A stretch of 64,000 nucleotides of DNA from Qipengyuania qiaonensis (GTDB taxonomy: Bacteria; Pseudomonadota; Alphaproteobacteria; Sphingomonadales; Sphingomonadaceae): NCBI RefSeq assembly GCF_019711515.1, contig NZ_JAIGNO010000001.1, positions 1-64,000 on the forward strand, read 5' to 3'. How positions within the stretch are numbered: position 1 is the stretch's first letter; each line of letters opens with the position of its first letter. The notes below the pieces were generated by a model that did not search any database, was not told the origin of the DNA, and saw only the letters and a list, made by a program, of their open reading frames with translations. A program made the translations under genes and the position numbers. Positions 7,841 to 16,874 of this stretch are shown piece after piece.

Positions 7841-9136
7841 CTACTCCGCCGCTTCGCGCAGCGCCGGATCGAGATGCCAGCGCGGCACGTTGCCCTCGTC
7901 GGCGGCTCGCAGCCGTGCGCTCTCCGCCTCCACATATTCGCGCGTCATCGGGATCGCTTCGCGGTCCTTCACATACTGGACCTGCCAGTTGACCATATTG
8001 CCGTGGCGGAAGCTCTGCTCTGCTCCGGCGAGGTAGAACAGCCACATCCGGTAGAAGCGCTCATCATAGAGATCGATAATCTCCTGCCGGTGTAGCACGG
8101 TTCGGTTGTACCATTCTTCCAGCGTATGGCTGTAGTGGAAGCGCATCGCCTCCACGTCCATGACCTGCCAGCCATACTTTTCGCTCTGCGTGACGAGTTC
8201 GGACAGGGCGGGGATGTAGCCGCCGGGGAAGATGTACTTGCGCGTCCACTTGTCGGTGAAGCCGGGAGGTCCCGCGCGGCCGCAGCAATGACTGATCATG
8301 ACGCCGTCCGGCGCAAGCAACCGCGCGGTATGTTCATAGAATTGCGGATAATGCGGCGTCCCGACATGTTCGAGCAAGCCGACCGAACTGATGCGGTCGA
8401 ACTGCCCGCGAACGTCGCGATAATCCATCAGTTCGAACCTGACCTTGCTGGCGACGCCCGCCTGCTCGGCGCGTTCCTTGCAAAAGGCGATTTGGTCGGG
8501 AGCGAGAGCGACGCCTGTGACTTCGACGTCGTAATGCCGCGCGAGATAGAGCGCGAACCCGCCCCAGCCGCAGCCAATGTCGAGAATGCGCTGGCCGGGC
8601 TTGATGTACATCTTGGCAGCAAGATGCGCCTTCTTGTCGAGCTGGGCCTTCTCGAGTGAGGTCGCCCACGGGTCCTCGCGGTAATAGGCCATTGTGTATT
8701 GCCGGTCCTCGTCGAGAAACAGCTCGTAGAGACGGCGGGTCAGATTGTAGGTGTGCTCGGCGTTTCTGCGCGCCTTGGTACGCAGGTTTATACTGTCCGT
8801 CTTGGCGACCAGTTTCTGCGCTGCGCTGCGCAACGGGCCCCGGGGTTTGAGCGCGGCTCCATCGTTGCGCTTTGCATTGCGGGTAACGAAGAGAATGAGG
8901 TCGCGGATATCGTGAGGCTCGTCGACTTCCAGCCAGCCCCACATGAATGCCTCGCCCGCTCCGACCTGCGGATAGCGGGCAATGTGGTTGGCCGCCTTCT
9001 TGTGCGTCAGACGAATCCGCAATGGCGGTTCGTTTCCGTCGGGCGAACCATAGTTGTGAGACGTGCCGTCGTAATTGGTGACGACCATGTGTCCCTTGGT
9101 GATCGCAGCTTTCAGAAACTTGTCGAGCAGCCACAT
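7841..9136 (-). CDS. cyclopropane-fatty-acyl-phospholipid synthase family methyltransferase
   Basis: This 431-residue class I SAM-dependent methyltransferase has the SAM-binding loop DIGCGWGG at residues 186-193. Typical CFA-synthase landmarks follow: EHVGTPHYPQFYEHTARLL, KYIFPGGYIPALSE and YRMWLFYLAGAEQSFRHG. It would methylate unsaturated acyl chains of membrane phospholipids, or a related lipid. The N-terminal 150 residues match the family's lipid-binding extension. A GGGAGA site precedes the ATG. Whether it is a true Cfa or one of the paralogues common in this order is not settled. Confidence 0.88.
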   Translation of the reverse strand: MWLLDKFLKAAITKGHMVVTNYDGTSHNYGSPDGNEPPLRIRLTHKKAANHIARYPQVGAGEAFMWGWLEVDEPHDIRDLILFVTRNAKRNDGAALKPRGPLRSAAQKLVAKTDSINLRTKARRNAEHTYNLTRRLYELFLDEDRQYTMAYYREDPWATSLEKAQLDKKAHLAAKMYIKPGQRILDIGCGWGGFALYLARHYDVEVTGVALAPDQIAFCKERAEQAGVASKVRFELMDYRDVRGQFDRISSVGLLEHVGTPHYPQFYEHTARLLAPDGVMISHCCGRAGPPGFTDKWTRKYIFPGGYIPALSELVTQSEKYGWQVMDVEAMRFHYSHTLEEWYNRTVLHRQEIIDLYDERFYRMWLFYLAGAEQSFRHGNMVNWQVQYVKDREAIPMTREYVEAESARLRAADEGNVPRWHLDPALREAAE

Positions 9137-9222
9137 AGGTGCAAGTTCTCCCGTTGAATTCCCCTAGCGTGCAGACTGTGGCACATGGGGCGTCGAGTCA
9201 ATTGAAGCGAGCATTCGAGGTG

Positions 9223-9657
9223 GTGGAAGCGAAGACGCAGATTACCGAGATCGATCCGCTGGATTTCATGGCGACCATCGAACCGGAGCAGAAACGCCGA
9301 GAGTCCGAGGTGCTCGACGCGCTGTTCCGCCGGGTGACCGGTGAGGAGCCGAAGATGTGGGGGCCGAGCATCATCGGCTACGGTACCTATCGGACGACCT
9401 ACGCCAGCGGGCGCGACGTACACTGGATGCGCGCCGGTTTCTCACCGCGGAAGGCGAAGCATTCGCTTTATCTGATGGGCGGCTATTGCGATGCAGAAAC
9501 CGGCGAGAAACATGCCAATCGACTGGCGCGTTTGGGCAAACATACTCGGGGGAAGAGCTGTCTTTACGTCAACAAGCTGGCCGATATCGACCTTGGCGTA
9601 CTCGAAGAATTGATCCGCGAAGACTGGCGAGAAATGAGCCGGCGGTACCCGGACTGA
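9223..9657 (+). CDS. DUF1801 domain protein
   Basis: This protein of about 144 residues has the core MWGPSIIGYGTYRTTYASGR, then GFSPRKAKHSLYLMGG and GKSCLYVNKLADIDLGVLEE. This is typical of DUF1801 (YdhG-like), an uncharacterised small fold. The start is uncertain: GTG at 9223 or 9220 gives the length expected for the family, while the frame is open from 9139. It is divergent from the cyclopropane synthase-like gene and followed after only two bases by the convergent oxidoreductase gene. Function unknown. Confidence 0.75.
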   Translation: MEAKTQITEIDPLDFMATIEPEQKRRESEVLDALFRRVTGEEPKMWGPSIIGYGTYRTTYASGRDVHWMRAGFSPRKAKHSLYLMGGYCDAETGEKHANRLARLGKHTRGKSCLYVNKLADIDLGVLEELIREDWREMSRRYPD

Positions 9658-10398
9658 TCAGATGCCGGCATACCACTGATAGCCCGCCCGGTCTTCCCAA
9701 TACCCACCTTGGCCATCGCCGATGCCGTCCAGGCTTGCGACCGCTTCGACGGCAGTGAGATACTTGGCGTGTTTGTACCCCAGCTGCCGCTCGATCCGCA
9801 TCCGCAGGGGTGCGCCATTACGGATCGGCAAAGGCTCGCCGTTGAGGGTATGTGCGACGATGGTCTGCGGGTGGTAGGCGTCGATCAGATCGACACTCTC
9901 GTAATAATCGGCTCCGCTCAGATTGTCGGCGCAGCGAAAGACGATGAACCTGGCGTCTTCGCTCAGTCGAGCAGCATCGAGCAGTACCGATAGCTGCGGT
10001 CCGGTCCATTCTCCGATCGCGCTCCAGCCCTCGACGCAATCGTGCCGAGTAATCTGGGTACGTTGCGGCAGCCTGCGGATATTCTCCAGGCTGAGACTTA
10101 GCGGGTTGGCGACCAGTCCGCCGACTTCGAGCCGCCAGTTTGCGAAACCCTCCTCGACATGGCGTGGATAGTCGCCGTTCTGCGGATCGGTGGAGCCATT
10201 GCCGCGGAAGAAGGGTGAGATGGCGCTTTTGGGATATTCGGGGGCGAGCGCTTCCCGGTCGACCAGCAATCGGTGCGCGCTCTTATGCCAGCTTTCGGCG
10301 GCATTCAGCACCGCCTTCCCGGCGTCCGTTTCGGCGATCCGGTTGCACCCGGCGACGAAGGCTGCTCCGGCAGCGACGAGGAAGTTGCGGCGTTTCAT
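9658..10398 (-). CDS. molybdopterin-dependent oxidoreductase (sulfite oxidase fold), Tat-exported
   Basis: This 246-residue protein starts with a twin-arginine leader (KRRNFLVAAGAAFVAGC) ending in a cysteine, so it is probably exported folded and perhaps lipidated. The body carries the oxidoreductase molybdopterin-binding domain: ITRHDCVEGWSAIGEWTG holds the Mo-ligand cysteine, and LPIRNGAPLRMRIERQLGYK follows near the C-terminus. Its start overlaps the cytochrome b gene's stop in an ATGA, and the upstream SDR gene is joined the same way. Haem b in the membrane and the Mo enzyme in the periplasm suggest an electron-transfer pair comparable to MsrP/MsrQ. The substrate is unknown. Confidence 0.88.
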   Translation of the reverse strand: MKRRNFLVAAGAAFVAGCNRIAETDAGKAVLNAAESWHKSAHRLLVDREALAPEYPKSAISPFFRGNGSTDPQNGDYPRHVEEGFANWRLEVGGLVANPLSLSLENIRRLPQRTQITRHDCVEGWSAIGEWTGPQLSVLLDAARLSEDARFIVFRCADNLSGADYYESVDLIDAYHPQTIVAHTLNGEPLPIRNGAPLRMRIERQLGYKHAKYLTAVEAVASLDGIGDGQGGYWEDRAGYQWYAGI

Positions 10399-11060
10399 AC
10401 CTCGCGACCTCCCGTTATCATGTCGCGTATCTGGCGGATCGGCCCGGCCAGAATGACCAGCACGACATGCACGACGAAGAACGCTGCCGTAGCGAACGCA
10501 AACAGGAAATGCAGCGTGCGCGCCGATTGCCTGCCGCCGAGCAAGTCGACCAACCAGCCGAAGGTCGGCTCCATGCCGGGACTGATCGAAATGCCCGTGA
10601 AGACCATCATCGGCAGGAACACGCCGAGCACCAGGCCGTAGGCGAGCTTCTGCAGGAAATTGTACTTCGCGCCCTGATGGTCGAAATTGAGTTTGAGATG
10701 TTCGACGATATCGCGCCGGATCGCCGATGGACGCCACTCCCTGCGCGCCGTGACGATGTCGCGCTTGAAATGGCGATTGATCAGCATTGCCGCCCACATA
10801 AACAGGAGACCCAGGGCGAAAGGCCATGCCATCAGGATATGCCAGTCGCGCGCGACGGAGAGGCTGTAGTAGCCCGGGATCGTCATCCAGTCCGGAAAGC
10901 GCGGCACGATCAGCCAGGCCTGGCTCGCATCGAAACCCCAATCTCCCCAATAGAGGCGCGGGTGTGCGTTCGAGATCGTCAGCCCCGACATGAACAGCGT
11001 GACTACGCAAAGCAGGTTGAGCCAGTGCCACAGACGTGTGCTGAGCGCGTGCCGTTTCAT
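10395..11060 (-). CDS. cytochrome b561-type membrane subunit
   Basis: This is a 221-residue membrane protein with four to five hydrophobic segments and histidines placed for haem ligation: RLWHWLN near residue 12, ARDWHILMAWPF, and LHFLFAF...FFVVHVVLV near the C-terminus. It fits the bacterial cytochrome b561 / Ni-hydrogenase b-subunit family that passes electrons between quinones and a periplasmic enzyme. It overlaps the SDR gene upstream (11057-11060) and the molybdopterin enzyme downstream (10395-10398) by four bases each, so the three are translationally coupled. Its likely partner is the downstream Mo enzyme. Confidence 0.88.
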   Translation of the reverse strand: MKRHALSTRLWHWLNLLCVVTLFMSGLTISNAHPRLYWGDWGFDASQAWLIVPRFPDWMTIPGYYSLSVARDWHILMAWPFALGLLFMWAAMLINRHFKRDIVTARREWRPSAIRRDIVEHLKLNFDHQGAKYNFLQKLAYGLVLGVFLPMMVFTGISISPGMEPTFGWLVDLLGGRQSARTLHFLFAFATAAFFVVHVVLVILAGPIRQIRDMITGGREV

Positions 11061-11827
11061 GTCCTGTGCTCCTCCCGGGCCAAGTAGATCACGTCGCGTG
11101 GCTGTGACAGCAAATGTTGTCCGCTGTCGCAATAGAGCATCTGACCGCTGGCGAGATGACCTTGCGCGAGGAAGAGCGCCGCTTGCGCGACTTCTTCGGG
11201 CCGGGTCTGGCGGTGAAGCAGGTTCATCCGGTGGGAAACTTCCGTTTCCTCTTCACGCTGATCGTGGCTGGCCAGGATCGCTCCCGGAGCGAGCGCATAT
11301 ACCCGGTCTGCCATAGTAGCTGCGCCCATGGCGAGCATCGGTACGGTCGATGCGAGAGCATGTTTGCTCATGGTATAGCTGAAGAAATCGGGGTTTGGGT
11401 TGGCGATCTTCTGGTCCGTCAACTGGACGACACGGCGGCCGCTCTTCGCCCGAGCCTTGGCGAGATAGGCCTGTGCCATGCGGGCGGGCGTAGTGGCGTT
11501 GATCTGCATCGACCGGGCATTCGTCGCCGGATCGAGCCCGGTTACATCGTCGGGTTCGAAAATCGCGGCACAGTTTACGAGCGCGCGCCAATCGGGCAAA
11601 CGATCGGCCAGCTCCGCAATCATCGCTACCGCCGCCGATCCGTCCGCCAGATCGCATTGCATCGTTTCCGCCGACGGGAGATCGCTTGCGAGCGCTTCAG
11701 CTTCGGCCCGCGACGACCCGTAGTGGAGGACCACATGCCAGTCTGCGGCGCCGAAGGCGCGAGCGATGGCCGCACCAAGGCGTTTTGCTCCGCCCGTAAC
11801 GAGAACTGCTGGCCTGGTATCGATCAT
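11057..11827 (-). CDS. SDR oxidoreductase, pteridine reductase/FolM-like
   Basis: This 256-residue short-chain dehydrogenase has the cofactor loop TGGAKRLG at residues 11-18, the NCAA stretch, and the catalytic YTMSK pair. TGGAKRLG with the arginine is typical of pteridine reductase and FolM-like members, which reduce dihydropterins. The ATG at 11827 is preferred over a start ten codons earlier because it sits right before the first strand. It is first of a three-gene operon with a cytochrome b and a molybdopterin enzyme. The link between a pterin reductase-like protein and a Mo enzyme is suggestive but unproven. Confidence 0.82.
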   Translation of the reverse strand: MIDTRPAVLVTGGAKRLGAAIARAFGAADWHVVLHYGSSRAEAEALASDLPSAETMQCDLADGSAAVAMIAELADRLPDWRALVNCAAIFEPDDVTGLDPATNARSMQINATTPARMAQAYLAKARAKSGRRVVQLTDQKIANPNPDFFSYTMSKHALASTVPMLAMGAATMADRVYALAPGAILASHDQREEETEVSHRMNLLHRQTRPEEVAQAALFLAQGHLASGQMLYCDSGQHLLSQPRDVIYLAREEHRT

Positions 11828-11929
11828 CGCGCGCAACCATAGCGGGACGCATGCCAAAGGAAAGACGCGCCGTCACCGAATGGATCGGTGACGGCGCGCC
11901 TTGCAAGCAGCCTTTAGGCCGGATCGGTT

Positions 11930-12316
11930 CTAGCGACAGTTCAGGCTGCCACGGTCGATTTCGCGACCGACGACGGCACCGACGGCGCCGCCGAGGATGG
12001 CGCCGAGAGTCCGGTCGCCGCTGCCGGCGATCTCATGGCCGGCGAGGGCACCCACACCTGCACCGATCACAAGGCCGGTGGTGCCGTTGTCGCGACGGCA
12101 GTAGTAACGTCCGTCATCGCCACGCCACATACGGTCGCTGCGCGTGATACGACGCGGTTCGGCGTAGTAGCCGCGGCTGTCATAGACGGCGCGGTCCTTG
12201 GCGCGTTTACCGTGGGCCGGGGCCCAGCTCGGCGGGTCGGCGGCAGCAGGTGCAGCAAGGCCGATGCCGGTAACTGCCAGCGCGCCGGCGGCGAATGCGA
12301 GGGTAAGTCTTTTCAT
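11930..12316 (-). CDS. glycine-zipper envelope protein, copy 1
   Basis: This 128-residue protein has a signal peptide (MKRLTLAFAAGALAVTGIGL) and a basic, tyrosine-rich middle. Its C-terminal glycine-zipper hairpin reads GLVIGAGVGALAGHEIAG, then LGAILGGAVGAVVGREIDRG. Such domains insert in the outer membrane or periplasm and are often stress-related; no function is established. It ends in a cysteine-containing SLNCR. GGAGG lies upstream of the ATG at 12316. The C-terminal 70 residues are nearly identical to the neighbour at 12584-13015, so this is a tandem duplication. Both copies have the same 23-base sequence 55 bases upstream of the start. Confidence 0.88.
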   Translation of the reverse strand: MKRLTLAFAAGALAVTGIGLAAPAAADPPSWAPAHGKRAKDRAVYDSRGYYAEPRRITRSDRMWRGDDGRYYCRRDNGTTGLVIGAGVGALAGHEIAGSGDRTLGAILGGAVGAVVGREIDRGSLNCR

Positions 12317-12370
12317 GTTTATGCCTCCTATGGTTATCGGTTGGGCAATCAACGGATGTGGCGTTGCCGG

Positions 12371-12393
12371 GGTCCACAACCTCGGATGAACGG
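12371..12393 (-). promoter_or_regulatory. conserved 23-bp upstream element, copy 1
   Basis: These 23 bases (GGTCCACAACCTCGGATGAA plus CGG on the plus strand) are identical to 13070-13092 and lie at the same distance (55 bases) from the start of each glycine-zipper gene. Surrounding DNA has diverged, so the element is probably a selected promoter or operator. On the minus strand a GGAAT lies 16 bases before the GTT of the element, loosely like an EcfG stress promoter, but copy 2 lacks it. Confidence 0.55.
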
Positions 12394-12583
12394 CTCATTC
12401 CCTGAGGGAAATCACGCCGAATCGAGCTCTATATGGGGTGAAGCGTTGCCACATCATCGTGCCACGGCTGTTGTGGAGAGCCCGGCACGATGCTGGGTGA
12501 CCTGGCAAATTCCGGCCACCCAGCCATTGGGGCCATCCAATTACCGACGGACTGCCGACCGCTTGAAGGGCCAGCTTATCGTG

Positions 12584-13015
12584 TTAGCGGCACTTCAGGC
12601 TGCCGCGGTCGATTTCTCGACCGACCAGCGCACCGACCGTCCCGCCGAGGATGGCGCCCAGAGTGCGATCTCCGCGTCCGGCGATTTCGTGGCCGGCCAG
12701 CGCCCCGACACCTGCACCGATTACCAGACCGGTCGTGCCGTTGTCGCGGCGGCAGTAGTAGCGCCCGTCATTGCCGCGCCACATGCGATCGCGGCGGCTG
12801 ATCCGACGCGGCTCGTAGTAGCGCCCGTCGCGGTCGTAGTACCGGTCATGACCACGGCCATGACGCCAGCGACGGTCCTTGCGGTCGCCATAGTCTGCGG
12901 TTACGTCGGCCACTGCGAAGGTCTGAACATTGGTGGCGGGAAGTTCGACTGCCGCGGCTGGGGCGGCCATGATGGCCAGCGATCCGGCGGCAAATCCTAG
13001 AGCCAGTGTCTTCAT
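12584..13015 (-). CDS. glycine-zipper envelope protein, copy 2
   Basis: This 143-residue paralogue of the gene at 11930-12316 has a signal peptide at residues 1-21 and a longer Asp/Arg/Tyr-rich segment (GDRKDRRWRHGRGHDRYYDR). The same glycine zipper (GLVIGAGVGALAGHEIAG...LGAILGGTVGALVGREIDRG) and terminal cysteine motif follow. GAGG precedes the ATG at 13015. The high identity of the two C-terminal halves, against diverged N-termini, points to a fairly recent duplication or gene conversion. Function unknown; an outer-membrane or periplasmic stress protein is likely. Confidence 0.88.
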   Translation of the reverse strand: MKTLALGFAAGSLAIMAAPAAAVELPATNVQTFAVADVTADYGDRKDRRWRHGRGHDRYYDRDGRYYEPRRISRRDRMWRGNDGRYYCRRDNGTTGLVIGAGVGALAGHEIAGRGDRTLGAILGGTVGALVGREIDRGSLKCR

Positions 13016-13069
13016 CGTTTCGTCCTCACTTTTGACTTTGTGTGTCGATGACACATGAAGTCGTCGGAA

Positions 13070-13092
13070 GGTCCACAACCTCGGATGAACGG
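13070..13092 (-). promoter_or_regulatory. conserved 23-bp upstream element, copy 2
   Basis: This is identical to the element at 12371-12393, again 55 bases before the start codon. The exact conservation of sequence and spacing between paralogues whose other upstream DNA differs supports a regulatory role. Confidence 0.55.
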
Positions 13093-13145
13093 GTCGTTGT
13101 CTATCCGGAAACGCGGCAAATCGAGGTATATTGCAAGGTGAACCG

Positions 13146-13793
13146 TTAGCGATGCAGCTTATCGAAAGCGCTTTTTCGCAGCTCTGCGCTCAATCGGCCA
13201 AGCCCTGCGATGCCGTCAAGTTCGGCTGAATCGGCACGCTGCGCCGGATCGTAGAGTTTGCCGAACAAGCGGGCGACGCTCCACCCTTCATGCCCCGTTT
13301 CGACGCGTTGCAGCGCGTCGCCAGCCTGGGCTTCGCCTTCATCGATCACGCGATAGTACCAGCCGCAATTATGCGTTTTCACGATCCGCGCGACCATGCC
13401 CTTGCGGCCGAACCGGTGGTCGATCTTCCAGCACGGCTTGCGCGGCTGACTGACTTCCAGCAAGGCACTGCCGAGGCGGAAGCGATCGCCGATATGGACC
13501 GCCGTTTCGACAAGCCCGGATGCGTGAACATTCTCGCCGAATGCCCCCGGCCTGGCGAGAAGTTCATGCCCTCCCAGCCATTTGCCCCAGCCGGCATAGT
13601 GATCGTGCGGGTAGTGATGGACGGCCATGTCGGCCCCGCCGTGATGCTTTGTATCGGCGACCATATCGCCCTCCAGACCGAAGCTGCGGATCGTCACCGG
13701 TCCATCGACCGGCCGCTTGTCGATCGCGCTCAGTTCCGCGCCGTTGAAGGGTTTGGGAAGACCGACGCAAAGCGCCTCGACGACGAGGCTCAT
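13146..13793 (-). CDS. MOSC domain protein (YiiM-like)
   Basis: This 215-residue protein has the MOSC (Moco sulfurase C-terminal) fold: GLEGDMVADTKHHGGADMAV, then RPGAFGENV, and a conserved cysteine in SQPRKPCWKIDHRFG. MOSC proteins such as YiiM and YcbX use the molybdenum cofactor to reduce N-hydroxylated compounds. The ATG at 13793 begins SLVVEALCVG, the usual N-terminus. No reductase partner is adjacent. Substrate unknown. Confidence 0.87.
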   Translation of the reverse strand: MSLVVEALCVGLPKPFNGAELSAIDKRPVDGPVTIRSFGLEGDMVADTKHHGGADMAVHHYPHDHYAGWGKWLGGHELLARPGAFGENVHASGLVETAVHIGDRFRLGSALLEVSQPRKPCWKIDHRFGRKGMVARIVKTHNCGWYYRVIDEGEAQAGDALQRVETGHEGWSVARLFGKLYDPAQRADSAELDGIAGLGRLSAELRKSAFDKLHR

Positions 13794-13973
13794 CGCAAGC
13801 CTCCCGATCCTACAGAAATGGAGACATGGACCGCATGGACCACTGTCCAGGGCCAAAAAACGCCGATGCTCGCGAAGCGGCGGATTTCGGTGGGTTGGAG
13901 ACGTTCATCGTGTGCCATGCGGCTCTTTCAGCACAAGGCGCAAAAGTAGGAAAGGAGTCTCTCGCCGCGAAGG

Positions 13974-14570
13974 TCAGAGCGGACGCTGCACGGTGAGCGC
14001 CGCCCAGTCCCGTTGCGTTCCATCCGCCCCCAGACCGGGATAGATTTCCACTGCGGCGATCTCGAAGCCTACGGCACGATACGTCGCCTTAAGCCAAGGT
14101 GCGGCGGGAAAATTGTGCAAGCGGCCCAGCAGATCGCGTCCCTCGCCATCGCCGAGTTTGTAATTGGCGAAATGCCAGCCGCCCGGAACGAGCGCGCGAC
14201 ATATCGCGGCCAATATACCGGGCAGGTCGTCCCGCGCGAGATGGAGCAGGCAGGCATTTGCCCAGACCGCGTCATAGGTTTGATCCGCCTCGAGTTCGTC
14301 GAACCGCATGACCCGCGCGCCCACGCCGAACCGCTCATTGGCCTTGTGCACCATGGCTGGCGTGCCGTCGGTCGGGTCCAACGCGAACCCTCGTTCGATC
14401 ATTCGTGCTGCATCGCGTCCACCGCCGCAGCCAAGCTCGAGGATGCGGCAGCCAGGCGTAAGCCGGTCGAGAAACCCGTCGAGGTGCCGGCTTGGCGCTT
14501 GTCCGAAGTTCAGCGTGTAGCGCGGCGCATTGGCCTGGTAATAGGCGATCGTGGCCGGATCGGCGCTCAC
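13974..14570 (-). CDS. class I SAM-dependent methyltransferase
   Basis: This 198-residue methyltransferase has motif I RILELGCGGGRDA at residues 42-54 and post-motif GFALDPTDG. The GTG start at 14570 overlaps the stop of the upstream hydrolase as GTGA and gives a standard N-terminus (SADPATIAYYQANAPRYT); an ATG 15 codons earlier would overlap the hydrolase by 49 bases. This protein type often methylates small molecules, and the substrate cannot be told. It is probably co-transcribed with the BAAT-type hydrolase. Confidence 0.8.
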   Translation of the reverse strand: MSADPATIAYYQANAPRYTLNFGQAPSRHLDGFLDRLTPGCRILELGCGGGRDAARMIERGFALDPTDGTPAMVHKANERFGVGARVMRFDELEADQTYDAVWANACLLHLARDDLPGILAAICRALVPGGWHFANYKLGDGEGRDLLGRLHNFPAAPWLKATYRAVGFEIAAVEIYPGLGADGTQRDWAALTVQRPL

Positions 14571-15547
14571 TCCCCTTTGAGGTGCCGTGCCAGGAATGCC
14601 AGCGTTGCCGGCCATATTTCTTGCTGCGCTTTCAACGTGGCATCGTCATACCGGAATTCACCCTCGGTGCGCTGGACACCGTTGCCCGACAACGCATGGC
14701 CGGCCTCGGGGTAGATCAGCGCGACCGTTTCGAGGCCGTCCGTTGCGGCACGCCGTTCGGAAATGTTCTGCGCCATCGCTCCCGAACTCCAGACGTCGTC
14801 GGCATCGCCGCCTGCTACGAGTACCGGTTCGTCGATATTCTCGACGCGGATGCGTGCTGCCGGAACCCGCTCCGGATTGGCGCGGCGTCCGGCATCCTGC
14901 GGCGTGCGCAAACGTACGGTGGCACCGGGAATCGCGTATTTCTTGAACTCTTCCTCCATCCCCAGATAGGGCACGAAGGGCAGCGCCTTTCCTTCCCAGG
15001 AAAAGCTGCTGACTTCGCCCGGCGTCGCATTCGGTCCCCAGCCTTCCCAGATCACGTCGCTGGGAACGATCGCGACTACGGCGGCGAAGCCATCGATGCG
15101 GCTGGCCCCGGCCAGCACAAATTCAGCGCCCTTGGAAACACCGTAGAGCCCGATGCCATCTTCCTTGATGTCATCCCGCTCCCGTAGCCAGTCGCGTGCG
15201 ATGGCTAGCTTTTCCAAAGGGATCGAATCGAAACCTGCCGGAAGATCGGACAGTTGGCGGTCGGCGGGTAGATAGCCCGGCGAATAATAGGGCAGGCCAA
15301 GCACTGCGTACCCCTGTTCGAGAAACTGGGGCGCGGACCCGCGCGAACCGCGATCGCCACCTTCGCTTCCGCCAAGCAGGATAAGCGCGGGGAAGGGGCC
15401 GTCGCCTCCCGGAGTGGCGAAGAAGGCATATGGCAGTTCATCGCCCACCATGACTTCGTTGGGGGCGACCGGCGGGCCGGGGTCCGCCACCGCCGGAGCG
15501 CAAAAAGCCAATCCCAGAGCGGCAACGAAAGCCTTGAAATACGCCAC
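14567..15547 (-). CDS. alpha/beta hydrolase, acyl-CoA thioester hydrolase/BAAT C-terminal type
   Basis: This is a secreted hydrolase of about 326 residues. A signal peptide (VAYFKAFVAALGLAFCAPAVA) is followed by an alpha/beta-hydrolase domain. The nucleophile elbow is GVSKG (within LYGVSKGAEFVLA), typical of the BAAT/acyl-CoA thioesterase C-terminal family. A GGDADDVWSS stretch supplies the acid and EAGHAL the histidine. GGAGG lies directly against the ATG at 15553 but six bases before the GTG at 15547, so GTG is the better start. The periplasmic substrate is unknown. Confidence 0.8.
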   Translation of the reverse strand: MAYFKAFVAALGLAFCAPAVADPGPPVAPNEVMVGDELPYAFFATPGGDGPFPALILLGGSEGGDRGSRGSAPQFLEQGYAVLGLPYYSPGYLPADRQLSDLPAGFDSIPLEKLAIARDWLRERDDIKEDGIGLYGVSKGAEFVLAGASRIDGFAAVVAIVPSDVIWEGWGPNATPGEVSSFSWEGKALPFVPYLGMEEEFKKYAIPGATVRLRTPQDAGRRANPERVPAARIRVENIDEPVLVAGGDADDVWSSGAMAQNISERRAATDGLETVALIYPEAGHALSGNGVQRTEGEFRYDDATLKAQQEIWPATLAFLARHLKGE

Positions 15548-15617
15548 GGACATCCTCCCAAGTGTGTTAGGGATGTATGTCAGTTGGGGTGGCTGCAATC
15601 AACCCCGACGTTCAGAG

Positions 15618-16874
15618 CTACGCAGCGGCGTCTGCCGCGGCTGCAACCTCGGCGGCCTCGCGATCCCGCTGGGCACGGCTTTTCTTCTCGGCCGCCGTCT
15701 TGAGCTGGCCGCAGGCCGCATCGATGTCGCGTCCGCGTGGCGTGCGAACCGGTGCGCTGATGCCGTGTTCGAAGACGATTTCGGAGAACCGCTTCACCCG
15801 TTCCGGCGTCGAGCATTCATAGGGCGCGCCCGGCCAGGGGTTGAACGGGATCAGGTTGACCTTGGCGGGCAACCGGTACTGCTTGAGCAGCCGCACCAGC
15901 TCACGGGCATGCTCGTCGGAATCGTTCTTGTCCTTCAGCATGACATATTCGAAAGTGATCCGCCGGGCATTGCTGGCGCCGGGGTAGGCGGCGCATGCTT
16001 CCAGCAGTTCCTCGATGCCGTATTTCTTGTTGAGCGGAACGATCTCGTCGCGGATTTCCTTGGTAACCGCATGGAGCGAGACGGCGAGATTGACGCCGAT
16101 CTCCTCGCCGCAGCGTTCCATCGCCGGAACGACGCCACTGGTCGACAGGGTAATGCGACGCTTCGACAGGGCCAGCCCGTCGCCGTCCATGACCAGCTTC
16201 AGCGCACCCTTGACGTTGTCGAAATTGTAGAGCGGTTCGCCCATGCCCATCATGACGATATTGGTCAGCAGGCGGCCGTCGGACGTGTAGTGCGCGCTAT
16301 CCTCTTCCGCGTCGAGGCCGGCCATGCTGCCCTTCGGCCATTCGCCCAGCGCATCGCGGGCGAGCATGACCTGGCCGACGATTTCGCCCGGCGTGAGGTT
16401 GCGCACCAGGCGCATGGTACCGGTATGGCAGAAACGGCAGTTCAGCGTGCAGCCGACCTGGCTGGACACGCACAACGTCCCGCGATCCGCATCGGGGATG
16501 AAGACCATCTCGAATTCGTGGCCGTCCGAGGTGCGCAGCAACCATTTGCGCGTGCCATCGGTCGAATGCTGCGCCTCGACCACTTCGGGCCGCCCGACAA
16601 AGAAGCGTTCGGCCAGCCAGGGGCGCATGGTCTTGGCGATATCGGTCATCGCCTCGAAATCGGTGACGCCGCGATGGTAGAGCCAATGGAACACCTGCTT
16701 GGCGCGCAATTTGGCCTGGCGCGCATCGAGCCCGGCTTCGGCGAAAAGTTCGCGGATGCGGTCCTTGGGGAGACCGATCAGGTCCACGCGACCATCCGCC
16801 CGCGGGGTGATGTCGCGCGCGACGGGAACCGGATCCACCTGCCCAGGGATGCTCATGAGTGTCGTATCGGCCAT
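15618..16874 (-). CDS. rlmN: dual-specificity RNA methyltransferase RlmN
   Basis: This radical-SAM enzyme methylates C2 of A2503 in 23S rRNA and A37 of some tRNAs. The iron-sulfur cluster motif CTLNCRFC gives C142, C146 and C149 (CX3CX2C). [20 protein letters not shown] and the C-terminal [16 protein letters not shown] complete the family pattern. At 418 residues, with an Ala-rich tail, it is slightly longer than E. coli RlmN. A second Met six codons in is possible. It stands alone, divergent from the barrel gene. Confidence 0.96.
   Translation of the reverse strand: MADTTLMSIPGQVDPVPVARDITPRADGRVDLIGLPKDRIRELFAEAGLDARQAKLRAKQVFHWLYHRGVTDFEAMTDIAKTMRPWLAERFFVGRPEVVEAQHSTDGTRKWLLRTSDGHEFEMVFIPDADRGTLCVSSQVGCTLNCRFCHTGTMRLVRNLTPGEIVGQVMLARDALGEWPKGSMAGLDAEEDSAHYTSDGRLLTNIVMMGMGEPLYNFDNVKGALKLVMDGDGLALSKRRITLSTSGVVPAMERCGEEIGVNLAVSLHAVTKEIRDEIVPLNKKYGIEELLEACAAYPGASNARRITFEYVMLKDKNDSDEHARELVRLLKQYRLPAKVNLIPFNPWPGAPYECSTPERVKRFSEIVFEHGISAPVRTPRGRDIDAACGQLKTAAEKKSRAQRDREAAEVAAAADAAA

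Noticed and set aside
8326..9136. Second minus-strand frame over the cyclopropane synthase-like gene
   Set aside because: It is out of frame with the conserved methyltransferase motifs and shows no protein pattern.
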